Assembly (NCBI GenBank): GCA_001603415.1
Contig: LUYY01000017.1
Location: forward strand, 1 to 10,246
Length of the DNA: 10,246 nt
Direction of reading: 5' to 3'
Source of the DNA: Bacteroidales bacterium Bact_07
Lineage (GTDB): Bacteria; Bacteroidota; Bacteroidia; Bacteroidales; Tenuifilaceae
The number at the start of each line of letters is the position of its first letter. Position 1 is the first letter of the stretch. The notes under the pieces were generated by a model. It saw only the letters and a list, made by a program, of their open reading frames with translations, made no database searches and had not been told where the DNA came from. This document shows positions 1-6,861 of this stretch, one piece after another. The position numbers were made by a program, and so were the translations under genes.

Positions 1-12
1 AAAAATTTATTG

Positions 13-1332
13 ATGTATATCAAATTTATCAGATATATGCATATTAATATATCTATATATCTTTTAAGCATCTTACTTAGCTATTTTTGTTACTCAAATA
101 ACAGAAATGGAGCTGGAATTGTTCTCCAAGATCAAAAAAAAATGTCGAATTACTGGGAATCGTATATAAAATCAGTTAAGGCGTATAAAAGCGGATTTGA
201 ACTTAACCAACCATCTATTGAGTTAAGCACCGACGAAACCATAACCTTTGAATTCGACGACCTCTCAGAAACTATCGAGCAATTTGAGTATACCGTTATA
301 CACTGTGACTACAACTGGCAACCCTCAAACATGGTATTTATGGAATATGCCAATGGTTTTGAATTCAACCCATTATACGATTACCGGTATTCATCGGGCA
401 CCTTGGTGCAGTATAGGCACTACTCCCTTACAATTCCCAATAGCAACTTAACGTTAAAGCTATCGGGTAATTACATTCTCCGGGTTGTAAAACAAAGCAA
501 TAGGCAGGAAATAGTCCTTCAACAGCAGTTTAGGGTTTATGAACCCTTAGTAAAAATTGATGCCTTTATCCGCCAACCCATAGAACCTTATATGCAACGC
601 ACACACCAGCAATTGGAATTAACTGTAAACACTGCTCCGCTTGGCAAAATAGACCCTAACACCGATATTGCGATACTGGCTAACCAAAATAGCCAAACTT
701 ACAATGAGTTGATTTTTAAAAATCCTCAGTTCACCGATGGCACCAGGTTAATTTACCATACCTCAACGTCTCCCCTATTTGAAGGCGGAAATGAGTTTAG
801 ACAGCTAAATATTAAATCGTTTCACTATCAAACCCCTGAGCTTAAAGACATAAAACAATACGATGGGGTTTACCATACTTTACTGGCAACCGATAAAAAA
901 GTTAAAAGCTACCGGTACACTGAAAGTAGGGATATTAACGGAAAGTACCTTGTAAAGTGCGATGATGTAAACGACAGCCCCACTGAAGCCGACTACACAT
1001 GGGTTTACTTTACCCTCAATAACGATGTTCAATTTGATGGTGATATATACCTATTTGGTGAGCTAACCGGTTGGGAGCTAAACCCGAACTATAAGATGAG
1101 TTTTAACCCACAAAGTGGGAACTATGAACTAAAACTGCTATTGAAACAGGGCTTTTATAATTACAAGTATGTTTTTGTTGCCCAAACATCAGCATCGCCC
1201 GATTTTAATCGGATTGAGGCAAACTTCTACGAAACCGAAAATACCTATAATATCTATGTTTACTACCGATCACAAGGATTAAAATACTGGCGTTTGGTTG
1301 GTTTACAAGGTGTAAATAGCCGATATAAATGA
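13..1332 (+). CDS. Type IX secretion system plug-like protein (DUF5103 family)
   Basis: 439-residue exported protein recognised as DUF5103, the family containing the periplasmic 'plug' that occupies the SprA translocon of the Bacteroidota type IX secretion system. A charged N-terminus (MYIKFIRYMH) precedes a hydrophobic stretch at about residues 11-27, consistent with a signal peptide. The family core follows: SFELN/FDDL-type beta segments at about 60-85, the 'HCDYNWQPS' motif near 98-106, and 'GFEFNP.YDYRYS' near 115-128. At about 325-420 there is an immunoglobulin/E-set-like domain carrying 'DIYLFGELTGWE' and 'LLLKQGFYNYKYVF'. I chose the ATG at 13 over the TTG at 10, because Bacteroidota rarely use TTG, and over the ATG at 37, because only the longer form gives a basic n-region. 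Only 12 upstream bases are visible, so a start further upstream cannot be excluded. Cys26 is not in a proper lipobox. Family assignment is confident; the plug role is inferred from relatives. Confidence 0.88.
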   Translation: MYIKFIRYMHINISIYLLSILLSYFCYSNNRNGAGIVLQDQKKMSNYWESYIKSVKAYKSGFELNQPSIELSTDETITFEFDDLSETIEQFEYTVIHCDYNWQPSNMVFMEYANGFEFNPLYDYRYSSGTLVQYRHYSLTIPNSNLTLKLSGNYILRVVKQSNRQEIVLQQQFRVYEPLVKIDAFIRQPIEPYMQRTHQQLELTVNTAPLGKIDPNTDIAILANQNSQTYNELIFKNPQFTDGTRLIYHTSTSPLFEGGNEFRQLNIKSFHYQTPELKDIKQYDGVYHTLLATDKKVKSYRYTESRDINGKYLVKCDDVNDSPTEADYTWVYFTLNNDVQFDGDIYLFGELTGWELNPNYKMSFNPQSGNYELKLLLKQGFYNYKYVFVAQTSASPDFNRIEANFYETENTYNIYVYYRSQGLKYWRLVGLQGVNSRYK

Positions 1333-1356
1333 TTAAAGGCATTGCTATTCTTTAAT
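1332..1356 (+). terminator. Weak possible terminator hairpin after the plug gene
   Basis: A 7-bp perfect inverted repeat (ATTAAAG at 1332-1338, CTTTAAT at 1350-1356) with an 11-base loop begins at the last base of the plug gene's stop codon. The stem is AT-rich and no U-tract follows, so it is at best a weak terminator or 3'-end structure. Confidence 0.25.
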
Positions 1357-1365
1357 ACTCATTCT

Positions 1366-1397
1366 GCATTATATACTTCATTACTTGCATTTTATAC
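1366..1397. repeat. Imperfect direct repeat, 11 bp, 21-bp period
   Basis: GCATTATATAC (1366-1376) and GCATTTTATAC (1387-1397) match at 10 of 11 positions and start exactly 21 bp apart, about two helical turns. They lie between the plug gene and the caspase-like gene, just upstream of a candidate promoter. That geometry fits tandem sites for a regulator, but no regulator is known. The composition is AT-rich, so chance cannot be excluded. Confidence 0.4.
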
Positions 1398-1407
1398 GAT
1401 TAAACCA

Positions 1408-1423
1408 GTTGTTTGTCGACAAC
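1408..1423. repeat. Inverted repeat upstream of the caspase-like gene
   Basis: Two nested symmetries overlap here: GTTGT (1408-1412) with ACAAC (1419-1423), and a perfect 10-bp palindrome TTGTCGACAA at 1413-1422. The site sits about 20-35 bp upstream of the candidate -7 element for the caspase-like gene, where an operator could act. Function is inferred from position only. Confidence 0.35.
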
Positions 1424-1424
1424 C

Positions 1425-1456
1425 GTTGACATTGATTTACTATAACTTTAACTTGC
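1425..1456 (+). promoter_or_regulatory. Candidate promoter of the caspase-like lipoprotein gene
   Basis: TAACTTTA at 1443-1450 matches the Bacteroidota -7 consensus TAnnTTTG at 7 of 8 positions and would leave a leader of about 45 bases. No well-spaced -33 TTTG exists for it. GTTG at 1425-1428 is 14 bases from this box, but 20 bases from the poorer TAACTTGC at 1449-1456. The position is plausible; the exact boxes are uncertain. Confidence 0.3.
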
Positions 1457-1501
1457 CCTTGCTTTTAAAAAACAATTATTAACCAACCAAACCTAAACAC
1501 T

Positions 1502-2350
1502 ATGAGAAACAAGTTTTTAAAATTTGCCTTGTTGGCAATTTTTGCTGCTGTAATGGCAGTTAGCTGTTCTAAAGATGACGACCAACTCATCCAAAAACCC
1601 AATGAAAGTCAATGGACTGTTCGTCCCGATTTTGCAACACTCGATACCCGCCCGCAAGAGGTTATCGAACAATTCACCCTAACCGAAAAGGATGCCGATC
1701 TGGTTAAGGTAGATGAAACCACCCCGAAGGGTGCAAAGTACGCCTTGGTTATTGGAATTTCCGATTACTCTGGAACCCAGTACGACCTTCAATACTGCGA
1801 CGATGATGCAACCGATTGGAAGAACAGGCTTGAAATGGAAGGCTACTCTGTTACAATACTGCTTGACCGCAATGCTACCTCAGCCAACATCCAATCGGCC
1901 ATTAACAGTTTGGTGAGCAAAGCAGCTGCCGGTACCGAAATTGCTTTTTGCTACTCGGGGCATGGAAGCAATGGTAATATTGTTACCACTGACCTTTACT
2001 ACATAAGCAGTTCATGGTTCAAAACCAAATTCTCCACTGCCAAGAGCACCAAGATGATGTTCTGTTTTGATGCCTGCCAAATTGGCGCCATGAAAACTGC
2101 ATTGAATGCAACCGGAAGAGTTGTTGCTGTGGCCTCAAGCACATCAACCTACTCCTACGACGGCGATGCCAGCATGAAGAATGGTGTGTTTACCTACTAC
2201 CAAATGTATGGATTTGACTACAAAGGATACACTTATCTTGAGCCCGACTGCAGCTATGCCTGCACCCAAATGAAGGCATGGGCATCGGCAAGGGGATTAA
2301 CTGCTGCTCCATCGTACGCTGATTCTTATTCAGGCTATTTTGACCTATAA
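1502..2350 (+). CDS. Caspase-fold (peptidase C14) lipoprotein, probably surface exposed
   Basis: 282-residue predicted lipoprotein cysteine peptidase. Residues 1-21 form a signal peptide with basic n-region (MRNKFLK), hydrophobic core and lipobox AVSC, so Cys22 should be lipidated after signal peptidase II cleavage. The residues right after it are SKDDD, resembling the Bacteroidota lipoprotein export signal (a lysine plus acidic residues) that directs lipoproteins to the outer face of the outer membrane. A probably flexible linker runs to about residue 77. The C14 domain then begins with 'KYALVIGISDYSG' (79-91). The catalytic dyad is visible: His154 in 'YSGHGS' and Cys192 in 'FDACQIG'. No C-terminal T9SS sorting domain is present; the protein ends in YFDL. 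The gene stands alone between a 169-base upstream gap and a strong terminator. Substrate and specificity are unknown. ATG at 1502 is the only start that keeps the signal peptide intact. Confidence 0.9.
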   Translation: MRNKFLKFALLAIFAAVMAVSCSKDDDQLIQKPNESQWTVRPDFATLDTRPQEVIEQFTLTEKDADLVKVDETTPKGAKYALVIGISDYSGTQYDLQYCDDDATDWKNRLEMEGYSVTILLDRNATSANIQSAINSLVSKAAAGTEIAFCYSGHGSNGNIVTTDLYYISSSWFKTKFSTAKSTKMMFCFDACQIGAMKTALNATGRVVAVASSTSTYSYDGDASMKNGVFTYYQMYGFDYKGYTYLEPDCSYACTQMKAWASARGLTAAPSYADSYSGYFDL

Positions 2351-2371
2351 GATAAACCAGTACCAAATGAC

Positions 2372-2403
2372 ATGAGCCGGACTACAATCCGGCTCATTTT
2401 TTT
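2372..2403 (+). terminator. Strong intrinsic terminator of the caspase-like gene
   Basis: A perfect 10-bp stem (ATGAGCCGGA 2372-2381, TCCGGCTCAT 2388-2397) with a 6-base loop is followed by seven T residues at 2397-2403. This is a textbook Rho-independent terminator for plus-strand transcription, 21 bases after the stop codon. It also lies just past the end of the convergent mtaB gene, but on the minus strand no U-run follows the stem, so it is less likely to terminate there efficiently. Confidence 0.92.
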
Positions 2404-2416
2404 CAACAGTAATAGC

Positions 2417-3718
2417 TCAAATCACAATACCTTCAATAAATCCCTCGTTGTTTAACTTTTCAAGTTTCACATCAACAACCTTTCCCGCAAGGTTTTTGTT
2501 GAATGGAATGCCTACCTTTATATAATTATCGGTAAACCCGAACATGAAATCACCTTTGCGAGTCGATTCAATCAATACTCGACGGGTTTGACCAATGTGC
2601 TTTATGTAGAACTCCTTATGCAATTTATCAGATAATTCCGTTAAAAGAGAAACACGTTGCCTAACCACCTTAGGATTTACTTTACCCTCAAATTCAGCAG
2701 CAGGGGTATTGGGTCTTTCTGAGTATGGGAATATATGTAGGAACGAAGGCCTTACCTGTTCAATAAAACGGTAAGCATCGGCAAAATCGTCGTCGGTTTC
2801 GCCCGGAAAGCCAACAATTACATCTACACCGAAAAAGGTATCGGGCATTCGGTTTCGGATTAACTCGATGCGTTCAGCAAAAAGTTCGCGACGGTAGCGC
2901 CTGCGCATAAGCGCAAGGATGCGGTTTGATCCCGATTGCAGGGGTATATGAAAATGAGGAAGGAACTTAGCCGATTGCTCAACAAAATCAACAATTTCAG
3001 GGGTAATAAGATTGGGCTCAATGGACGAAATTCGGTAACGCTCAATTCCCTCTACCCTATCGAGCTGTTGAATTAGCTCCAAAAAAGTTTCACCAGTGGA
3101 TTTGCCAAAGTCTCCGGTGTTAACCCCTGTAAGTATGACCTCCTTAACGTTTTGCCGGGCAATGGCTTGAGCCTGTTCCACTATTTGACTAATTGGCATG
3201 TTACGACTCTTGCCACGGGCAAGAGGTATTGTGCAGTAGCTGCAATGGTAATCGCATCCATCCTGAACTTTCAGGAACGAACGGGTACGGTCGCCCGATG
3301 AGTATGCCGGGAAAAAATCGTTTACTACATCAATATCACAGCTATAAATCTTAACCTGCGATTTTCTACTTCCGTTTCCAATCAGGTGAGGCAGGTTAAA
3401 CTTATCGGCTGTGCCCAGCACTAAATCAACTCCTTCAATTTGGGCAATCTCATCGGGTTTAAGCTGCGCATAGCAACCCACCACGGCCACCATTGCATCG
3501 GGCGATTTGGCGGTGAACTTACGGATTGCCTGACGGCACTTTTTATCGGCATGCTCGGTCACGGAGCAGGTATTAATTACATACACGTCGGCCTCCGAAT
3601 CGGGCGAAACACGCTCATATCCCATTTCGGCAAACTGACGGGCAATAGTAGATGTTTCGGAAAAATTCAACTTACAACCCAAAGTGTAAAAAGCTACACG
3701 TTTCCTCCCTTGGCTCAT
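2417..3718 (-). CDS. mtaB: tRNA t6A37 C2-methylthiotransferase (radical SAM, MtaB type)
   Basis: 433-residue enzyme that adds a methylthio group to C2 of N6-threonylcarbamoyladenosine at tRNA position 37, giving ms2t6A in ANN-decoding tRNAs. Three regions are seen. An N-terminal UPF0004/MTTase domain carries the auxiliary cluster cysteines Cys15 (TLGCKLN), Cys51 (NTCSV) and Cys82 (VGCYAQ). A radical SAM core has CxxxCxxC at Cys155, Cys159 and Cys162. A C-terminal TRAM-like RNA-binding domain occupies roughly 371-433. 'TLGCKLNFSE' and the absence of MiaB- or RimO-type hallmarks favour MtaB over its paralogues. Length is normal for the family. ATG at 3718 is the natural start. It is last in a same-strand run after ppx with a 79-base gap, and a promoter-like box lies in that gap, so it may be transcribed both with and without its neighbours. 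Confidence 0.93.
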   Translation of the reverse strand: MSQGRKRVAFYTLGCKLNFSETSTIARQFAEMGYERVSPDSEADVYVINTCSVTEHADKKCRQAIRKFTAKSPDAMVAVVGCYAQLKPDEIAQIEGVDLVLGTADKFNLPHLIGNGSRKSQVKIYSCDIDVVNDFFPAYSSGDRTRSFLKVQDGCDYHCSYCTIPLARGKSRNMPISQIVEQAQAIARQNVKEVILTGVNTGDFGKSTGETFLELIQQLDRVEGIERYRISSIEPNLITPEIVDFVEQSAKFLPHFHIPLQSGSNRILALMRRRYRRELFAERIELIRNRMPDTFFGVDVIVGFPGETDDDFADAYRFIEQVRPSFLHIFPYSERPNTPAAEFEGKVNPKVVRQRVSLLTELSDKLHKEFYIKHIGQTRRVLIESTRKGDFMFGFTDNYIKVGIPFNKNLAGKVVDVKLEKLNNEGFIEGIVI

Positions 3719-3735
3719 TGCAAAAATTTTTGCAA
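3718..3735. repeat. 18-bp perfect palindrome at the mtaB start
   Basis: TTGCAAAAATTTTTGCAA reads the same on both strands. It touches the first base of the mtaB ATG on one side and overlaps the -7 box at 3733-3740 on the other. The position would suit an operator; as RNA it could also pair around the start codon. No protein partner can be named. Confidence 0.5.
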
Positions 3736-3740
3736 AGGTA
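3733..3740 (-). promoter_or_regulatory. Candidate promoter -7 box for mtaB
   Basis: On the minus strand TACCTTTG matches the Bacteroidota -7 consensus TAnnTTTG at every position and is followed by CA. It lies 14 bases upstream of the mtaB ATG, implying a leader of about ten bases. At the expected upstream distance (about 19 bases) no TTTG is present, so the promoter is only half supported. Confidence 0.45.
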
Positions 3741-3797
3741 ACAAATGAAAACCATTAAGGTTTACACCTATTGAATATAAGAATGTAACAACCAGGG

Positions 3798-4703
3798 CTA
3801 TTGTTGCATCGTAAGGTTCTGCTTGTAATCGGTGTATAGCGTTCGAATAATACCGTCGGAAATACCAATTGTAGGAACAATTACCTCCTTTGCACCCGAC
3901 CACTTCATTACCTTGAGGAAGATTTTTGTCGCCGGTATAATAACATCTGCACGGTCAGGATTTAAGCTGAGGAGCTTTATTCTATCCTCAACCGAGAAGC
4001 TGTTCAAAAATTCGTAAAGATTTTTCACTTCCTTTTGGTATAACGGCTCTCCTATTGGTTTACGTGCAAGCTTGTAAAGCTTATTGATATTACCACCTGA
4101 CCCAATAATTTTGGGTTGATCCTTTTTTTGGACAATACCTTTAATCCAATCGCGAACCTGATCGAAATCAGGTTTTCCAATCATACCCTTAAGAATACGT
4201 AAAGTTCCGATGTTAAATGAGTTTGAGGCTTTAATCCCACCTTTTTCAAAAACAGTAATCTCGGTGCTACCACCGCCAACATCAACATATATATATGGTA
4301 TATCGTGGTCGAGCATCTCAGCAATTCCATTGGCGTAGATGATCTCGGCCTCGCGAGAGCCATCAATTACCTCAATATTTATGTTGGCTTGCTGTTTAAC
4401 CATTTCGACAAGTTCAGGGGCATTGCTGCTCGATCGCATTGCCGATGTGGCGCATGCCCTGTAAGCAACCACATCCTGAGCCTCCATAAGGTTTTTAAAG
4501 GCAATCATGGTTTTGAGCAATTTCTGTGCCCTTGGCTCACTGATGTAACCAATAGAAAAGGCATCCTCACCTAACCTAATGGGAACTCGAACCAGCGACG
4601 ATTTGCTAAAAACAACTGTTTCGCCATCCTCTACCACGTTGGTAAGCAGCAAACGTGCGGCGTTTGAACCAATGTCAATTGCTGCAAATTTTAATATCTT
4701 CAT
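3798..4703 (-). CDS. ppx: Short Ppx/GppA-family exopolyphosphatase or pppGpp phosphatase
   Basis: 301-residue ASKHA-fold phosphatase of the Ppx/GppA family, which removes terminal phosphate from polyphosphate and/or converts pppGpp to ppGpp. Family signatures in order: 'AAIDIGSNAARLLL' (7-20, phosphate-binding loop), 'ACATSAMR' (83-90), 'DGSREAEIIY' (114-123, containing the conserved glutamate), 'VDVGGGSTEI' (140-149), 'IGSGGNI' (200-206), 'NPDRADVIIPA' (248-258) and 'GISDGI' (280-285). It covers the two actin-like domains only and lacks the C-terminal HD-type extension of the ~500-residue E. coli Ppx. I chose the ATG at 4703. It sits two bases after the ppk stop and has GGAG seven bases upstream, within the last ppk codons. 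A GTG at 4709 overlapping the ppk stop is the alternative. Translational coupling to ppk is likely. The pairing with ppk favours polyphosphate as substrate; pppGpp cannot be excluded. Confidence 0.9.
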   Translation of the reverse strand: MKILKFAAIDIGSNAARLLLTNVVEDGETVVFSKSSLVRVPIRLGEDAFSIGYISEPRAQKLLKTMIAFKNLMEAQDVVAYRACATSAMRSSSNAPELVEMVKQQANINIEVIDGSREAEIIYANGIAEMLDHDIPYIYVDVGGGSTEITVFEKGGIKASNSFNIGTLRILKGMIGKPDFDQVRDWIKGIVQKKDQPKIIGSGGNINKLYKLARKPIGEPLYQKEVKNLYEFLNSFSVEDRIKLLSLNPDRADVIIPATKIFLKVMKWSGAKEVIVPTIGISDGIIRTLYTDYKQNLTMQQ

Positions 4704-4705
4704 TT

Positions 4706-6784
4706 TCACTCTCCGTAATTCAGTTTTTCGATATATTGATAGTACCTATAGAGTTCCATTTGTGAACGAAATTCTGGTTCATCCACCTTGCGGGGCTTAA
4801 ACTCGTTACAACCTCCCTGGTTAACCAAACGTGCTTTCACATTATCGCGTAGTGCAAAGTCAACCACTGTTTTCATTTCCTCAATAAGTGACTTGCTGTA
4901 AATAGGGGTTGCTACCTCAACTCGGTAGTCCAGGTTACGTGTCATCCAATCGGCCGATGAGATGAAACAAACCTCATTGCCTCCATTGGCAAAGATGAAA
5001 ATGCGTGAGTGCTCCAAAAACCTATCAACAATTCCATAAACCTCAATATTTTCGCTTATCCCCTTTACCCCTGGTACAAGAGCACAGGTTCCTCTAACCA
5101 CAAGTTTTATTTTTACACCCACCTTGCTGGCTTGATAGAGTTTCCTTATCATTTCCTCATCAACCAGGTTGTTGATCTTTCCGTACAGGTAGGCAGGCAA
5201 TCCTTTAGCCGCATTATCTATCTCCGTATCAATCAATGAGTATAAACGCCGACGCATGTTGAATGGGGCGACAAGCAGGTGCTTGTAAGTAAATGTCTTG
5301 TAGTTCGTTTCCAGGAAGGTAAATACTTTTAGTATCTCTGAAGTAATTCTGGGGTCGGCAGTGAAAAGGTTCACATCGGTATAAACGTTTGCATTTCCCT
5401 CATGAAAATTACCAGTACTTACCACTGCATACTTGCGCTCTTTGTTCTTTTCCTGCCGGGTGATAAGAGTCATTTTACTATGCACTTTCAAACCGGGTAC
5501 CCCGAATATAACGTTAACACCGGCTTCCTGCATCTGTTTTGACCAATAAATATTGGCATTCTCATCAAAACGGGCACGTAACTCTACAATAGCCGTAACC
5601 TTTTTACCATTTTGTGCCGCATTAATCAATGAATGAACAACCCGCGACTCCGTGGCAACCCTATATAAGGTGATATGGATTGATTTAACAAATGGGTCAA
5701 TGGCTGCCTCGCGCAGCAAGCGAATGTAATACTGAAAGCTATGAAACGGGTAGTGAAGTGTAAAATCGTGATCGGACATGACATCCAAAATGCGCATAGC
5801 ATCATCTAATTCCTTTTTGCTAACCGGTTCAAGGGGTAAATTTATAAGGTGATTCCGGCCCAAACTTGGGAAACGAATGAAATCCTTAAAGTTATGGTAA
5901 CGACCACCGGGTATAACATAGTCGTCCTCGTCCAGGTTGAGTCCCTTCTCAATGAACTTTAGCAAATCGATAGGGATTTTCTCATCGTATACAAGCCTTA
6001 CAGGCTCGCCACGCTTTCTGTTTTTAACCCCTTTTGAAATTTTTTCCAGCAAGCTCTCCGAGATATCGTTATCAACGTCGAGTTCGGCATCACGAGTAAT
6101 CTTTATAGTGTAAGCCTCAAAGGTGTCGAAAGGTAATATTCTGAATACCTTAGACAGGCAAAGCCTTATCACATCATCGAGCAAAATAATGAAGCTTTTC
6201 TCCCCTTCGTTTGGTAAAATGATGAAACGGGGAACGAATCTCGAGGGTATTTCAATAAGCGCAAACTCCTTGGGGTTTTGTTTTTGGCTATTGGTTAACT
6301 TGACTGCAAAATAAATAGACTGGTCAATCAGTTCAGGGAATTTATTATTTCGCTTTAAAATGACTGGTGCAACAAACTCCGAGATGTGTTCGTCGAAGTA
6401 ATTATTGAGATAGTCAATTTGCCTCTCCGTTAATTGTGTTTCGTTAATGAGGTAGATGTTCTCCTTTTTCAACTCATCAATTATATTCTGAAAAGCGCTA
6501 TCGAACTTTTTCTGGTAATCGATGACTAAGCGCTGAATTTTCTCAAGGATTTTGCGGGGATTATCGCCCATAAACTTTTTAGCACCTTTTTCATCCACCA
6601 GTAAACGGCGCAAGGTGGCAACCCTCACACGGAAGAATTCGTCAAGGTTATTTGAAAAAATTCCAAGGAAACGTAAGCGTTCAATTAACGGTACTGATGG
6701 ATTTTCGGCTTCTTGTAATACTCTGCCATTAAATGCCAACCAACTTAACTCTCGGTTAACTAAAGGTATTTTTTTGGGTGCCAT
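4706..6784 (-). CDS. ppk: Polyphosphate kinase 1
   Basis: 692-residue Ppk1, which reversibly transfers the gamma-phosphate of ATP onto polyphosphate through an autophosphorylated histidine. The four-part architecture is visible. An N-terminal helical domain begins 'NRELSWLAFNGRVLQEA' (10-26). A head domain precedes two phospholipase-D-like catalytic domains. The acceptor histidine is His435 in 'KVHSKM', and the second catalytic histidine is His592 in 'EHSRIFIF'; both fall at the same residue numbers as in E. coli Ppk. 'STGNFHEGNANVYTD' (456-470) and 'ISSADWMTRNLDYRVE' (608-623) are also typical. Length is normal (E. coli 688). I chose ATG at 6784; the TTG nine bases further upstream is unlikely. 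The gene follows sixA after a 77-base gap and ends two bases before the ppx ATG, so kinase and phosphatase should be co-expressed. Confidence 0.97.
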   Translation of the reverse strand: MAPKKIPLVNRELSWLAFNGRVLQEAENPSVPLIERLRFLGIFSNNLDEFFRVRVATLRRLLVDEKGAKKFMGDNPRKILEKIQRLVIDYQKKFDSAFQNIIDELKKENIYLINETQLTERQIDYLNNYFDEHISEFVAPVILKRNNKFPELIDQSIYFAVKLTNSQKQNPKEFALIEIPSRFVPRFIILPNEGEKSFIILLDDVIRLCLSKVFRILPFDTFEAYTIKITRDAELDVDNDISESLLEKISKGVKNRKRGEPVRLVYDEKIPIDLLKFIEKGLNLDEDDYVIPGGRYHNFKDFIRFPSLGRNHLINLPLEPVSKKELDDAMRILDVMSDHDFTLHYPFHSFQYYIRLLREAAIDPFVKSIHITLYRVATESRVVHSLINAAQNGKKVTAIVELRARFDENANIYWSKQMQEAGVNVIFGVPGLKVHSKMTLITRQEKNKERKYAVVSTGNFHEGNANVYTDVNLFTADPRITSEILKVFTFLETNYKTFTYKHLLVAPFNMRRRLYSLIDTEIDNAAKGLPAYLYGKINNLVDEEMIRKLYQASKVGVKIKLVVRGTCALVPGVKGISENIEVYGIVDRFLEHSRIFIFANGGNEVCFISSADWMTRNLDYRVEVATPIYSKSLIEEMKTVVDFALRDNVKARLVNQGGCNEFKPRKVDEPEFRSQMELYRYYQYIEKLNYGE

Positions 6785-6803
6785 GTAAATCAAATATTTC
6801 GGG

Positions 6804-6836
6804 CAATATTAAATCATTAACCCTTATCTGGTTAAA
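6804..6836 (-). promoter_or_regulatory. Possible internal promoter before ppk
   Basis: In the 77-base gap between sixA and ppk the minus strand carries TAATATTG, 7 of 8 matches to TAnnTTTG, with TTTA about 21 bases upstream. It would give a leader of roughly 10-15 bases. Both boxes are imperfect and the region is AT-rich, so support is weak. The gap is nevertheless larger than between the other tightly packed genes here. Confidence 0.22.
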
Positions 6837-6861
6837 CGCATATGTTAAGAAATTGTTAAGC

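Noticed and set aside
13..120. Possible lipobox at Cys26 of the plug-like protein
   Set aside because: The residues before the cysteine are Ser-Tyr-Phe, which do not fit the small-residue lipobox rule, so an ordinary signal peptide is preferred.
2372..2397. Bidirectional action of the 2372-2403 terminator, ending mtaB transcription too
   Set aside because: On the minus strand the stem is followed by ATGTCATTTGG rather than a U-run, so I list it as a plus-strand terminator only.
3440..3748. 102-codon open frame on the plus strand opposite mtaB
   Set aside because: It is fully antisense to the strongly supported mtaB N-terminal domain, has no recognisable motif, and reads as a shadow frame.
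3741..3797. Terminator between ppx and mtaB (AAACC/GGTTT inverted repeat)
   Set aside because: The stem has only five pairs and no real U-tract, so it is too weak to support a transcript end.
4579..4800. 73-codon plus-strand open frame across the ppk-ppx junction
   Set aside because: It lies opposite two confident genes and has no family features or promoter.
6785..6801. AATATTTG six bases upstream of the ppk ATG as a promoter -7 box
   Set aside because: It would place the transcription start at or beyond the ATG and has no -33 partner.
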